Shown: positions 26,750 through 34,635 of the stretch, in pieces | Numbering within the stretch: the first letter of the stretch is position 1 | How the letters are laid out: each line of letters starts with the position of its first letter | Source: Anditalea andensis | GTDB lineage: Bacteria; Bacteroidota; Bacteroidia; Cytophagales; Cyclobacteriaceae | Length of the DNA stretch: 64,000 nucleotides | Direction: 5' to 3' | Assembly: GCF_000714815.1 (NCBI RefSeq) | Contig: NZ_JMIH01000021.1 | Location: forward strand, 124,001-188,000 | Made by a program: the position numbers and the translations under genes | The notes under the pieces: generated by a model | Database searches by the model: none | Seen by the model: only the letters and a program-made list of their open reading frames with translations | Told to the model about the DNA's origin: nothing

Positions 26750-28186
26750 ATGGACAAAAAAGAATTCCGAAAACAGGCCCACCAGATGGTCGATTGGATG
26801 GCTGATTATCTAGAAACTAAAGATAGTTTCCATGTTAGTCCGAAAATTAATCCTGGGGAAATCTATCATCAAATTCCAGAGATGGCTCCTGAAGAAGGGG
26901 AAGATTATGATGCTATATTTAAAGATTTTAAAGATATTATACTTCCAGGGATGACCCATTGGCAGCATCCTTCATTTTTCGGATATTTTCCGGCCAATAA
27001 TTCCGAACCATCTATACTGGCCGAAATGCTCACAGCCACTTTAGGAGCACAGTGTATGTCATGGATAACTTCTCCAGCTGCTACTGAATTGGAAGAGAGG
27101 GTGTTAGAGTGGATGAGAGATGCTAAAGGTATATGTTCCACGTGGAAAGGTGTCATTCAGGACACAGCCAGTACTGCTACTTTGAGCGCTATATTGGCCG
27201 CAAGAGAAAGAGCATGTAGCTATTCCATAAATGAAAATGGATATAGCGGGAGAGAAAAATTTAGGGTTTATAGTTCCGAACATGTACATTCCTCTATAGA
27301 CAAAGCATTGAAAATTAGCGGTATAGGTCAATCAAATTTAGTGCGGATTGCGGTAGATAAGACATACGCTATGAGACCGGCTGATTTGGAAAAGGCCATA
27401 CAGGAGGACATAATTAATGGATTTACGCCACTGTGTGTTGTTTCCGCGCTGGGTACTACCAGTTCGACTGCAATAGATCCCATTAAAAGAATTGGAGAGA
27501 TCTGTCAAATGTATAATATATGGCATCATATAGATGCAGCTTTTGCAGGGACAGCTTTATTCCTACCGGAATGTCAATGGATGATAGAAGGACATGAAAC
27601 AGCGGATAGTTATGTGTTTAATCCGCATAAGTGGATGTTTACCAATTTTGACTGTTCAGTTTTGTATTTGAAAAACCCACATTTTCTTGTAAATACTTTT
27701 AGTCTTACACCGGAATATTTGAAGTCCAATATGGATGCTGAAGTTAATAATTATAGAGACTGGGGTATACAGCTCGGCAGGAGATTTCGTGCCTTAAAGC
27801 TGTGGTTTGTGCTTAGATCTTATGGATTAATTGGTATTAGAGCTAAGCTGAGACACCATTTGGCATTGGCCAAAACACTTATAATGGAAATGGAGGCGCA
27901 TCATGATATAGAAATTTTAGCTCCTGTACCCTTAAATACAATCTGTTTTCGTTATAACCCTACCTCTCGTTATACATTAGATGAACTGAATTATATCAAT
28001 GAGAAATGGATGAATCTAGTCAACCAATCAGGCCGTGTATTTTTTACCCATACTAAACTGGAGGGAAAATTTGCTATACGTTGGGTGATCGGCCAGACGG
28101 ATGTAGAAGATTTTCATATCAAAGAAGCTTGGAATCTGTTACTACATAAACTTCCGGACGCTAAACCTTATGTCAAAGAAAAATAA
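26750..28186 (+). CDS. PLP-dependent aromatic-L-amino-acid (group II) decarboxylase
   Basis: This 478-residue group II decarboxylase of the DOPA/tryptophan/tyrosine type turns aromatic amino acids into amines with pyridoxal phosphate. Key residues are K294 in NPHKWMF (Schiff base), H180 (stacks on PLP; SSEHVHSS) and D262 (IDAAFAG). The N-terminal segment WQHPSFFGYFPANNS is typical of AADC rather than glutamate decarboxylase. The substrate among Trp, Tyr, Phe and DOPA cannot be resolved. A degenerate parS-like site (27134-27149) lies within the coding sequence. It overlaps the next gene by 17 bases. Confidence 0.93.
   Translation: MDKKEFRKQAHQMVDWMADYLETKDSFHVSPKINPGEIYHQIPEMAPEEGEDYDAIFKDFKDIILPGMTHWQHPSFFGYFPANNSEPSILAEMLTATLGAQCMSWITSPAATELEERVLEWMRDAKGICSTWKGVIQDTASTATLSAILAARERACSYSINENGYSGREKFRVYSSEHVHSSIDKALKISGIGQSNLVRIAVDKTYAMRPADLEKAIQEDIINGFTPLCVVSALGTTSSTAIDPIKRIGEICQMYNIWHHIDAAFAGTALFLPECQWMIEGHETADSYVFNPHKWMFTNFDCSVLYLKNPHFLVNTFSLTPEYLKSNMDAEVNNYRDWGIQLGRRFRALKLWFVLRSYGLIGIRAKLRHHLALAKTLIMEMEAHHDIEILAPVPLNTICFRYNPTSRYTLDELNYINEKWMNLVNQSGRVFFTHTKLEGKFAIRWVIGQTDVEDFHIKEAWNLLLHKLPDAKPYVKEK
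27134..27149. other. Degenerate parS-like site inside the decarboxylase gene
   Basis: TGTTCCACGTGGAAAG matches the two upstream palindromes at 14 of 16 positions, failing only in the last half-site. It lies 4.5 kb from them, in coding sequence, as many bacterial parS sites do. It could be a weaker ParB site or a coincidence. Confidence 0.5.
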
Positions 28187-28775
28187 AATAGATCCTGAAA
28201 TGATGAGCTTGTTCAAAATATTTGGAATAAGTTCTATCTTATTTGTGATCTTAATTTCATTTTTTAATGATAAATCACCAAATACAAGTAATGAAAACAA
28301 TCTATTGGCTATAGATGATGCTAGCAGGTTATATTTTAAAAATGTGCGGCAACCTTACTATGATGTAGAAGGTAGGACAGATGCTAAAATGAATATATAT
28401 CGTTTGGGCAAAAGAGTAAAATCTGAAAATGATCCTATACTTAATATAGCAATCATCATCAATCGGATCAAAGATGAAGCATATTTATATGTAGAACCAT
28501 CCGCTGTATTTGATAATGAGACAATCATTAAAATCAAGTGGATTTCTGAAAATAAAGAAGTGGATGGAGAGCTTGATTTTCGAAGTGGTGATCGGTATGA
28601 CCATTACGGTTTTGTCGAAGACCTCTATCCATTGCTATTAAGTAATGCCTCTTTTACTACAGAAATAGCGGGGAAACGGCATCCGATACTGTCTGAAGGG
28701 AGAGAAAGGGATGCTTTTAGGATTACTGCTTTTGATTATTATCGGCTTACTGCAAGAGATGATATGAATAAATGA
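28170..28775 (+). CDS. Hypothetical membrane-anchored protein
   Basis: This 201-residue protein has one N-terminal hydrophobic helix (about 12-27) and a soluble, strand-rich remainder, presumably periplasmic. I do not recognise a family. The region NIYRLGKRVKSENDP and the later FRITAFDYYRL may be conserved blocks. It overlaps the decarboxylase by 17 bases and the next gene by 4 bases, so it is part of a tightly coupled operon. The strong overlaps argue that it is a real gene. Confidence 0.72.
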   Translation: MSKKNKIDPEMMSLFKIFGISSILFVILISFFNDKSPNTSNENNLLAIDDASRLYFKNVRQPYYDVEGRTDAKMNIYRLGKRVKSENDPILNIAIIINRIKDEAYLYVEPSAVFDNETIIKIKWISENKEVDGELDFRSGDRYDHYGFVEDLYPLLLSNASFTTEIAGKRHPILSEGRERDAFRITAFDYYRLTARDDMNK

Positions 28776-29236
28776 TGGAACTGAAGAGAATAGATAATTT
28801 ATGGAATTTCTGCAGGGTAAAAACAAACCTGCCATGTACAAAAACGGTGGATAAAGTGGTTCGATACAGCTTTGTCAAAGCCGGCATCACATTAATTCAT
28901 GAATTCAAACCCAATCTACTTCAGACGTCTAAATTAACACTGATAGAAAAAGGGTATTTAGATAAAGCAAAAAAGAATATATACGGTGCTATAAAAAAGC
29001 AGTTTGGGGTAAAAACCCCCCACTTAAATGGCAGTTCAGCCATTTTCTTTCCAGAGGAGATTTTAGCGCTAAAGAAGAACCATAATCTCATCGTGGAGCA
29101 GGATAAGAACGGTAAGTTTTGCATAACACTCAGTCCGTTTGTTCCCAAGAATATTTACGATATATTTAACACCATTAATCTCATCAGTATACATTTATGG
29201 AAGACAATATATTTCTCAGAACTTACCAAAAATTAA
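28772..29236 (+). CDS. Hypothetical protein
   Basis: This 154-residue, basic, soluble protein has no recognised domain. It overlaps the preceding gene by 4 bases (ATGA) and the following thioesterase by 40 bases in another frame, which is unusually long. Either its C-terminus is genuinely encoded within the thioesterase 5' end or the thioesterase starts a little later. The C-terminal part (FNTINLISIHLWKTIYFS) is hydrophobic but lies in the overlap. Function unknown. Confidence 0.65.
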   Translation: MMELKRIDNLWNFCRVKTNLPCTKTVDKVVRYSFVKAGITLIHEFKPNLLQTSKLTLIEKGYLDKAKKNIYGAIKKQFGVKTPHLNGSSAIFFPEEILALKKNHNLIVEQDKNGKFCITLSPFVPKNIYDIFNTINLISIHLWKTIYFSELTKN

Positions 29237-29661
29237 TAGGCCACAAAATAGATAAATCTCCTTCTAAGGCTGGAAATTGGCTGGGAGGCATTCTCTTGGC
29301 AGCCGAATACGGGAGTATGGTGATGGAATATGAAGTAAGGGAAGAAATGTGCAATCCCGGCCATATACTCCATGGAGGTATAGCATCATTGATGCTTGAT
29401 GATGTAATTGGTGCGGCTAATTACATTACGGGTAATGAATTTTTGATGACGAGTATTAACCTCAATGTCGACTTTCTATCATCTGCGAAAATAGGTGAAC
29501 GGTTAAAGGTAAAAGCAGAACTCGTGAGACAGGGTAGGAATGTAAATCATTGGAAAGCTGAAATATTAAATGCTGATGGCAAAATAATTGCTAAAGCCAG
29601 CAGTAACCTCATTGTGACTAAGGTGAGGATTTCTGATTTGGAGAGCAGTTCTTCCCAATAA
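29197..29661 (+). CDS. PaaI-family hotdog thioesterase
   Basis: The 154 residues form a single hotdog domain with the signature NPGHILHGGIASLMLDDVIGAA, in which HGG and the following Asp belong to the active site of PaaI/YdiI-type acyl-CoA thioesterases. Strands after it (LNVDFLSSAKIGERLKVKAELVRQGR) complete the fold. It hydrolyses acyl- or aryl-CoA; the substrate is unknown. The N-terminus overlaps the preceding gene by 40 bases, but the length from this ATG fits the family. It is followed 18 bases later by nadC. Confidence 0.88.
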   Translation: MEDNIFLRTYQKLIGHKIDKSPSKAGNWLGGILLAAEYGSMVMEYEVREEMCNPGHILHGGIASLMLDDVIGAANYITGNEFLMTSINLNVDFLSSAKIGERLKVKAELVRQGRNVNHWKAEILNADGKIIAKASSNLIVTKVRISDLESSSSQ

Positions 29662-29678
29662 AATGTTAATTTTAAAGT

Positions 29679-30536
29679 GTGAAAAATTTATATTTAACCC
29701 AGGATAATCTTCGCAAATTTATCGAGTCAGCCCTATTGGAAGATGTTGGTACGGGAGATCATTCTACCTTGGCAGCTTTGCCCAACGGGACAAAAGGATC
29801 AGCGAAGCTATTAATTAAAGAGGACGGAATCATAGCTGGCTTAGAACTGGCCAAGCATATTTTTCAATATTATGACCCGGAGCTCGAGGTTGAAATGCTT
29901 TTGAAGGACGGGGATTTGGTAAAGAAGGGGGATATTGGGCTTATCGTAAATGGTCTTGCAGCTTCTATTTTAACTACCGAGAGACTGGTGCTTAACTGTA
30001 TGCAGCGGATGAGTGCCATTGCCACTAAAACACATCGTTTAGCTTCTATTATCAGTCACACTAAAACAAAACTGCTGGATACCAGAAAGACTACCCCTAA
30101 TTTTAGAATGCTTGAAAAATGGGCTGTTTCTATAGGAGGGGGCGAAAATCACCGTTTTGCTCTTTATGATATGATCATGCTAAAGGATAACCATGTAGAT
30201 TTTGCCGGTGGTATATCTGAAGCTATTAAAGCTACCCAAAGTTATCTTAAAAGAAAACACCTCGATCTCAAGATAGAAGTAGAGACCCGGAACCTGGAGG
30301 AAGTAAGACTTGTGATAGAAACGGGAGGAGTGGATTTTGTGATGCTGGATAATATGGACTGTGATACCATACGGGAAGCTGTAGCCCTTATCGATGGAAA
30401 ATTTCTAACGGAAGCTTCTGGTGGGATTACGGAGGAAACAATAAAAGACATAGCAGAATGCGGAGTTGATTTTATTTCTGTCGGTGCTTTGACCCATCAT
30501 GTTAAAAGCATGGATATCAGTTTAAAAGCAATGTAA
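29679..30536 (+). CDS. nadC: Nicotinate-nucleotide pyrophosphorylase (quinolinate phosphoribosyltransferase)
   Basis: NadC makes nicotinate mononucleotide from quinolinate and PRPP in de novo NAD synthesis. The 285 residues include EDVGTGDHSTLA near the N-terminus, LLDTRKTTPNFR, EKWAV.IGGGENHRF and, near the C-terminus, EASGGITEETIKDIAECGVDFIS-type text forming the phosphate site. The start codon is GTG at 29679, which gives the normal N-terminus. No nadA or nadB gene is in the window. Confidence 0.95.
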   Translation: MKNLYLTQDNLRKFIESALLEDVGTGDHSTLAALPNGTKGSAKLLIKEDGIIAGLELAKHIFQYYDPELEVEMLLKDGDLVKKGDIGLIVNGLAASILTTERLVLNCMQRMSAIATKTHRLASIISHTKTKLLDTRKTTPNFRMLEKWAVSIGGGENHRFALYDMIMLKDNHVDFAGGISEAIKATQSYLKRKHLDLKIEVETRNLEEVRLVIETGGVDFVMLDNMDCDTIREAVALIDGKFLTEASGGITEETIKDIAECGVDFISVGALTHHVKSMDISLKAM

Positions 30537-30629
30537 GTCTTTTTAGATAATCTATATTGTTGTTAAAATATAGGTTATTGCGATAATTTGAATTTCACCT
30601 TAGAAAATATACTATATCCGACCGATTTT

Positions 30630-31397
30630 ATGAACAGCTTTATCCAGTGTATTATAGTCCATAAACCGGAGGAGGGATATAAATGGAGCCACCATTTCCA
30701 AAATATCCATCCATACATAAAAACGATGGAAGTATTCAATTCCTGGGAGGATGCACTGAAGTATGTAGATGACGATAACAAAGTGGATTTAGTAGTAGGA
30801 AGTTATGAACTTACGGATGTTTTTCCTTTAATTTTTGATCGATTTGACCGGACCATACCTGTAGTATTCACCTCCATTAAGCCCTTTATTACAGAAAAAG
30901 CCCTCCAATTGAATTGTCTTGATTTTATCAATGAAAGTGCAGATATGGCAAGGCTGAGAAAGTGTTTTGATAAATTTCAATTACTTTACGGAGAAGTTGA
31001 CAACCCCCGCCTTTCATCTTCCACAAATGAACAGCTTACATCAATTCCTTCTCAGAAGTCCAGGTTTTTGGTCAGGTCTGGGGACAGGTTTTCTTATAAG
31101 GAACCTCATGATGTGGCATTTTTTCTGGCCGAAGATGGGCAGACATTTATCATAGAAATGGTGACTGGGAAAAAATACCTCATCAATCATAAGCTGATGG
31201 ATCTGGAAAACGAGCATATTGATCCTAAAGAATTTTTCAGGATAAATCGAAGTATCATATTAAACGTCCATGCCATAGGTCAGATTCAAAAATACCTCAA
31301 TAGCCGCTTGAAGATAGAATTGAAAGTGGATTATCCAGCAGAGATTATCGTCAGCAGGGAGAAGGTGACCAAGTTTAAAAGATGGGTGAATCAATAG
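30630..31397 (+). CDS. LytTR-domain regulator with degenerate receiver
   Basis: The C-terminal ~100 residues are a LytTR DNA-binding domain (FFRINRSIILNVHAIGQIQKY). The N-terminal ~120 residues have the length and pattern of a receiver domain, but all phosphorylation residues are lost. The usual VDDE reads VHKPEE, the DxxxxD position reads DLVVGSYEL (Ser for the acceptor Asp), and the late Lys is absent (DFINESA). It should therefore work without phosphorylation, perhaps by ligand or protein binding. I prefer ATG at 30630 (255 aa) to the TTG at 30588 because it gives a receiver-like N-terminus. No LytS-type kinase is adjacent. Confidence 0.85.
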   Translation: MNSFIQCIIVHKPEEGYKWSHHFQNIHPYIKTMEVFNSWEDALKYVDDDNKVDLVVGSYELTDVFPLIFDRFDRTIPVVFTSIKPFITEKALQLNCLDFINESADMARLRKCFDKFQLLYGEVDNPRLSSSTNEQLTSIPSQKSRFLVRSGDRFSYKEPHDVAFFLAEDGQTFIIEMVTGKKYLINHKLMDLENEHIDPKEFFRINRSIILNVHAIGQIQKYLNSRLKIELKVDYPAEIIVSREKVTKFKRWVNQ

Positions 31398-31520
31398 GTA
31401 TATATCATTTTATAAGATCGTGGATGATCAGATTTTTTCTGTAGAATCTTAATGCATAGCCCTTGAAGCTTTTTTTATTCTCCTCTGCTGATTACATTTG
31501 GTTTTTCCAAATCATTATCT

Positions 31521-33074
31521 ATGAGTAAGATTAATACTAAAAAGAAAACTTTTCTTGACCGCTTTTTGGATGCCATAGAGGTGGCTGGCAATAAACTTCC
31601 AGACCCTGCTATTTTATTTTTAATTCTTATGTTGTTCACTTGGGTGCTTTCAGCTATTTTGGCCCCTATTGATTTTGGAGAAATAGACCCGAGGACCGGT
31701 ACCGATCTGCAGATCGTAAATCTTCTGACCGGGACTCAGCTGGCTTCTTTTCTATCCAATATGGTAAATGTGTTCATCACCTTTCCGCCATTGGGAGTGG
31801 TTTTGGTGGCCATGCTGGGAGTAGGAGTCGCCGAGCATTCAGGATTTATTAATGCAGGTCTTAAATACCTCTTGAGTTTTACACCTCAAGCGCTCCTCAC
31901 ACCTACCTTGGTACTGGTGGCCATAGTGAGTCATACGGCTGCCGATGCAGGGTATGTATTGGTTATACCGTTAGGCGGTGTAATATTCTATGCTGCAGGA
32001 AGGCATCCTTTAGCAGGAATAGCAGCGGCATTTGCTGGTGTATCAGGTGGATTTAGTGCTAATTTTATACCATCAGGTATAGATCCCCTTATCCAGAGTT
32101 TTACCCAGTCTGCTGCGCAGATCATTGATCCCACGGTAAATCTGAACCCGCTCAATAACTGGTATTTTACCAGTATGTCCAGCATGGTAGTAGTAGCTGT
32201 AGCCTGGTATCTAACCGATAGGGTGATAGAACCCCGTCTTAGTAAGACTGCCAAAGTAGATGAAGACCTTGTAGATGCACCTAAAATGGAAGATATAGGC
32301 CCAAAGGAGAAAAAGGCATTTTGGGTGGCTACTGCAGTGATGGTCACTGGAATGCTAGCCCTGTTCTTTTGGTCTTATCCTACGGATTCTGCATTGAGAG
32401 ATCCAGGGGGAGAAATTACTTCTTTAGGAGCACCACTGATGCGTTCGATTGTACCATTAATATTTTTATTGTTTTGGTTGCCAGGATTGGTTTATGGATT
32501 CGTATCAGGAAATTATAAAGAGATGAAGGATGTGATCATGTCCATGAGCAAATCCATGGGAAGCATGTCCCATTATGTAGTCATGGCTTTTTTCTGTGCA
32601 CTATTCATCGATGCCTTTGCCAAATCAAATATAGGAGCTATGACAGCACTTAAAGGTGCTAATTACCTTCAAAGCATGAATCTGCCAGGACAGGTGACCA
32701 TTGTTGGCATAGTATTCCTGACTGCCTTTGTAAATTTATTGGTAGGTTCAGCTTCAGCAAAATGGGCGCTGATCAGTCCCATCTTTGTTCCCATGTTGAT
32801 GCAATTGGGCATTTCGCCGGATCTTACGCAGGCTGCCTATAGGGTAGGTGATTCAGTCTCCAATATTATCACTCCTCTCCTACCGTATTTTCCATTGGTG
32901 GTAGTTTTTTGTCAGCGCTATGTGAAATCTACGGGTATAGGCACTTTAGTCTCTGTAATGATACCTTATTCAGCTGTATTGCTTATTGTGTGGACCATAT
33001 TCCTATTGATTTATTGGACACTCGGTATTCCGTTGGGATTACAGTCATCCTATGAATACATGATGGTAAGGTAA
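31521..33074 (+). CDS. AbgT-family transporter
   Basis: This 517-residue inner-membrane protein has about 11-13 helices plus the re-entrant hairpins of the AbgT/MtrF family. Motifs include the N-terminal NKLPDPAILFLILM, the ADAGYVLVIPLGG region and GDSVSNIITPLLPYFPL near the C-terminus. Characterised members import p-aminobenzoyl-glutamate (AbgT) or export sulfonamides (MtrF, YdaH). The convergent neighbour is an M20 amidohydrolase, the enzyme class that cleaves p-aminobenzoyl-glutamate, which favours a folate-fragment or related amide role. Confidence 0.92.
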   Translation: MSKINTKKKTFLDRFLDAIEVAGNKLPDPAILFLILMLFTWVLSAILAPIDFGEIDPRTGTDLQIVNLLTGTQLASFLSNMVNVFITFPPLGVVLVAMLGVGVAEHSGFINAGLKYLLSFTPQALLTPTLVLVAIVSHTAADAGYVLVIPLGGVIFYAAGRHPLAGIAAAFAGVSGGFSANFIPSGIDPLIQSFTQSAAQIIDPTVNLNPLNNWYFTSMSSMVVVAVAWYLTDRVIEPRLSKTAKVDEDLVDAPKMEDIGPKEKKAFWVATAVMVTGMLALFFWSYPTDSALRDPGGEITSLGAPLMRSIVPLIFLLFWLPGLVYGFVSGNYKEMKDVIMSMSKSMGSMSHYVVMAFFCALFIDAFAKSNIGAMTALKGANYLQSMNLPGQVTIVGIVFLTAFVNLLVGSASAKWALISPIFVPMLMQLGISPDLTQAAYRVGDSVSNIITPLLPYFPLVVVFCQRYVKSTGIGTLVSVMIPYSAVLLIVWTIFLLIYWTLGIPLGLQSSYEYMMVR

Positions 33075-33092
33075 AAATTTCCAACCTAAAGG

Positions 33093-33140
33093 AATCAAGG
33101 TCAAAGAGTGAAGCTATTTCTTTTTTTGACCTTGATTTTG
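33093..33140. terminator. Hairpin between abgT-like and amidohydrolase genes
   Basis: AATCAAGGTCAAA (33093-33105) pairs perfectly with TTTGACCTTGATT (33125-33137), a 13-bp stem with a 19-base T-rich loop, starting 18 bases after the transporter stop. The trailing run TTTTG is short, so termination is likely but not textbook. Confidence 0.6.
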
Positions 33141-33176
33141 TAGTAAGTAGCTTATTGAGATTTGATGCATGGCTTG

Positions 33177-33192
33177 TTCCTCGTACGAGGAA
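33177..33192. repeat. 16-bp palindrome after the amidohydrolase stop
   Basis: TTCCTCGTACGAGGAA is a perfect palindrome lying 7 bases beyond the minus-strand stop of the amidohydrolase. It has no U-rich tail. It could form a tight mRNA 3'-end hairpin or be a protein-binding site. Confidence 0.45.
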
Positions 33193-33198
33193 TTTAAT

Positions 33199-34521
33199 TT
33201 ATCGCTCTTCATTAAATATTTCGATGGCATATGCGCTCATAGCTTTTACGCCTGTCTTAATGGTGGGTTCCATCTGGGGAGCAAAGAAAGGGGAATGTAA
33301 TCCTGGAATTTCGGTACCAGATTCCTTTGCTTTCCTCAATACCTCTGGATCGGTAGCTCCTAAAAAAAACATGGAGTAAGGTATAGGTTTTTCCTGTATA
33401 CCATAGCGGCTAAAGTCTTCTCCAATCATTTCGGCTTCTATTTCTACCAGCCTATCCTCTGAAAATTCTTTTCTAAATACATTCAGCATTAGATCTGTAA
33501 GTGAACCATCATTTATTAATGGTGGTGTATAGGGTTCTCTGATCCAATATACAGGCATTTTATCCTCGGGCATACCTGCTGATCGGGCTATATTTTCACT
33601 GATCTTTTTTATGTGGGATATCAGTGTTTCTCTTATTTCCGGAGCATAATACCTTAAGGTAAGCTGCATGGTAACTTCATCGGGTATGATATTATGAACC
33701 GAACCGCCATGTATGGATCCCACAGTCACCACAGCAGGCTCAGTTGGAGCTATTCTTCTACTGACTATAGTCTGGTAAGCCTGTATCATCTGTGCACTCA
33801 TAACCACAGGGTCTATGGTCATATGAGGAGCGGCTCCATGTCCACCTTCGCCATATACTGTCACATTCATCATATCCACACCAGCCATTAATGCACCGGC
33901 TTTATAGCCAATAGACCCAGCTGGTAGATGAGGAGTGTCATGGAGTGCTATAGCATAGTCTGGAATTGGAAAATTGCTAAAGAGTCCGTCCTTGAGCATA
34001 TTGTAAGCTCCTAAGCCATTTTCCTCTGCAGGTTGACCGATCATGATGAGCGTGCCTTGCCACTGATTTTTAAATTTGGAGAGCAGTTTTGCAGTTCCTA
34101 TAAATACGCTCATGTGCACGTCATGTCCACACGCCTGCATGATGTAGGTTTCTTTACCATCCGCAGTCACCCCCTTTTTTTTACTGGCATATTCCAGTCC
34201 TGTTTTTTCTTCCAGGGGCAGTGCATCCATATCTGTTCTGATCATAAGCACCGGACCTTCCCCATTATGGAGCAGGCCGACAATACCATAACCTCCTATA
34301 TTTTCTGTCACTTCAAATCCTAAATCCCGCAGTTCCTTTGCCAGGCGAGCAGAAGTTTCTTTTTCCTGGAGCGAAAGCTCCGGGTTTTGGTGAAGGGATT
34401 TATAAAGCGACTCCAAACTCGGGTAAATATCGTCAATATATTGATCCTTAGTTTGTGCAGCAGCAAAACCTACTAAGAGAAAATATAAGGTTAAGGAAAA
34501 AAGGAGATGTTGATTTGGCAT
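33199..34521 (-). CDS. Secreted M20-family amidohydrolase
   Basis: The 440 residues start with a signal peptide (hydrophobic stretch, cleavage near FAAAQ) and continue as an M20D peptidase/amidohydrolase. Metal-site segments are RTDMDALPLEEKTG, ACGHDVHMSVFIG and GQPAEENGLGA, with the dimerisation/lid domain in the middle (GGHGAAPHMTIDPV). Relatives hydrolyse N-acyl amino acids, hippurate or p-aminobenzoyl-glutamate (AbgA/AbgB). Export means it acts in the periplasm or outside. It is convergent with the AbgT-type transporter, suggesting paired use of one substrate class, although separate transcripts must make them. Confidence 0.92.
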   Translation of the reverse strand: MPNQHLLFSLTLYFLLVGFAAAQTKDQYIDDIYPSLESLYKSLHQNPELSLQEKETSARLAKELRDLGFEVTENIGGYGIVGLLHNGEGPVLMIRTDMDALPLEEKTGLEYASKKKGVTADGKETYIMQACGHDVHMSVFIGTAKLLSKFKNQWQGTLIMIGQPAEENGLGAYNMLKDGLFSNFPIPDYAIALHDTPHLPAGSIGYKAGALMAGVDMMNVTVYGEGGHGAAPHMTIDPVVMSAQMIQAYQTIVSRRIAPTEPAVVTVGSIHGGSVHNIIPDEVTMQLTLRYYAPEIRETLISHIKKISENIARSAGMPEDKMPVYWIREPYTPPLINDGSLTDLMLNVFRKEFSEDRLVEIEAEMIGEDFSRYGIQEKPIPYSMFFLGATDPEVLRKAKESGTEIPGLHSPFFAPQMEPTIKTGVKAMSAYAIEIFNEER

Positions 34522-34635
34522 GTGGTTTTTATAAATTATATTCCATGGCGGGTTTTGCTGAAAGCTATACTAATATCCAGGTTAGCTATAGTATGAAGCC
34601 TTACCTTTTCGTAACTTATTTCAGTATATTTTAAA

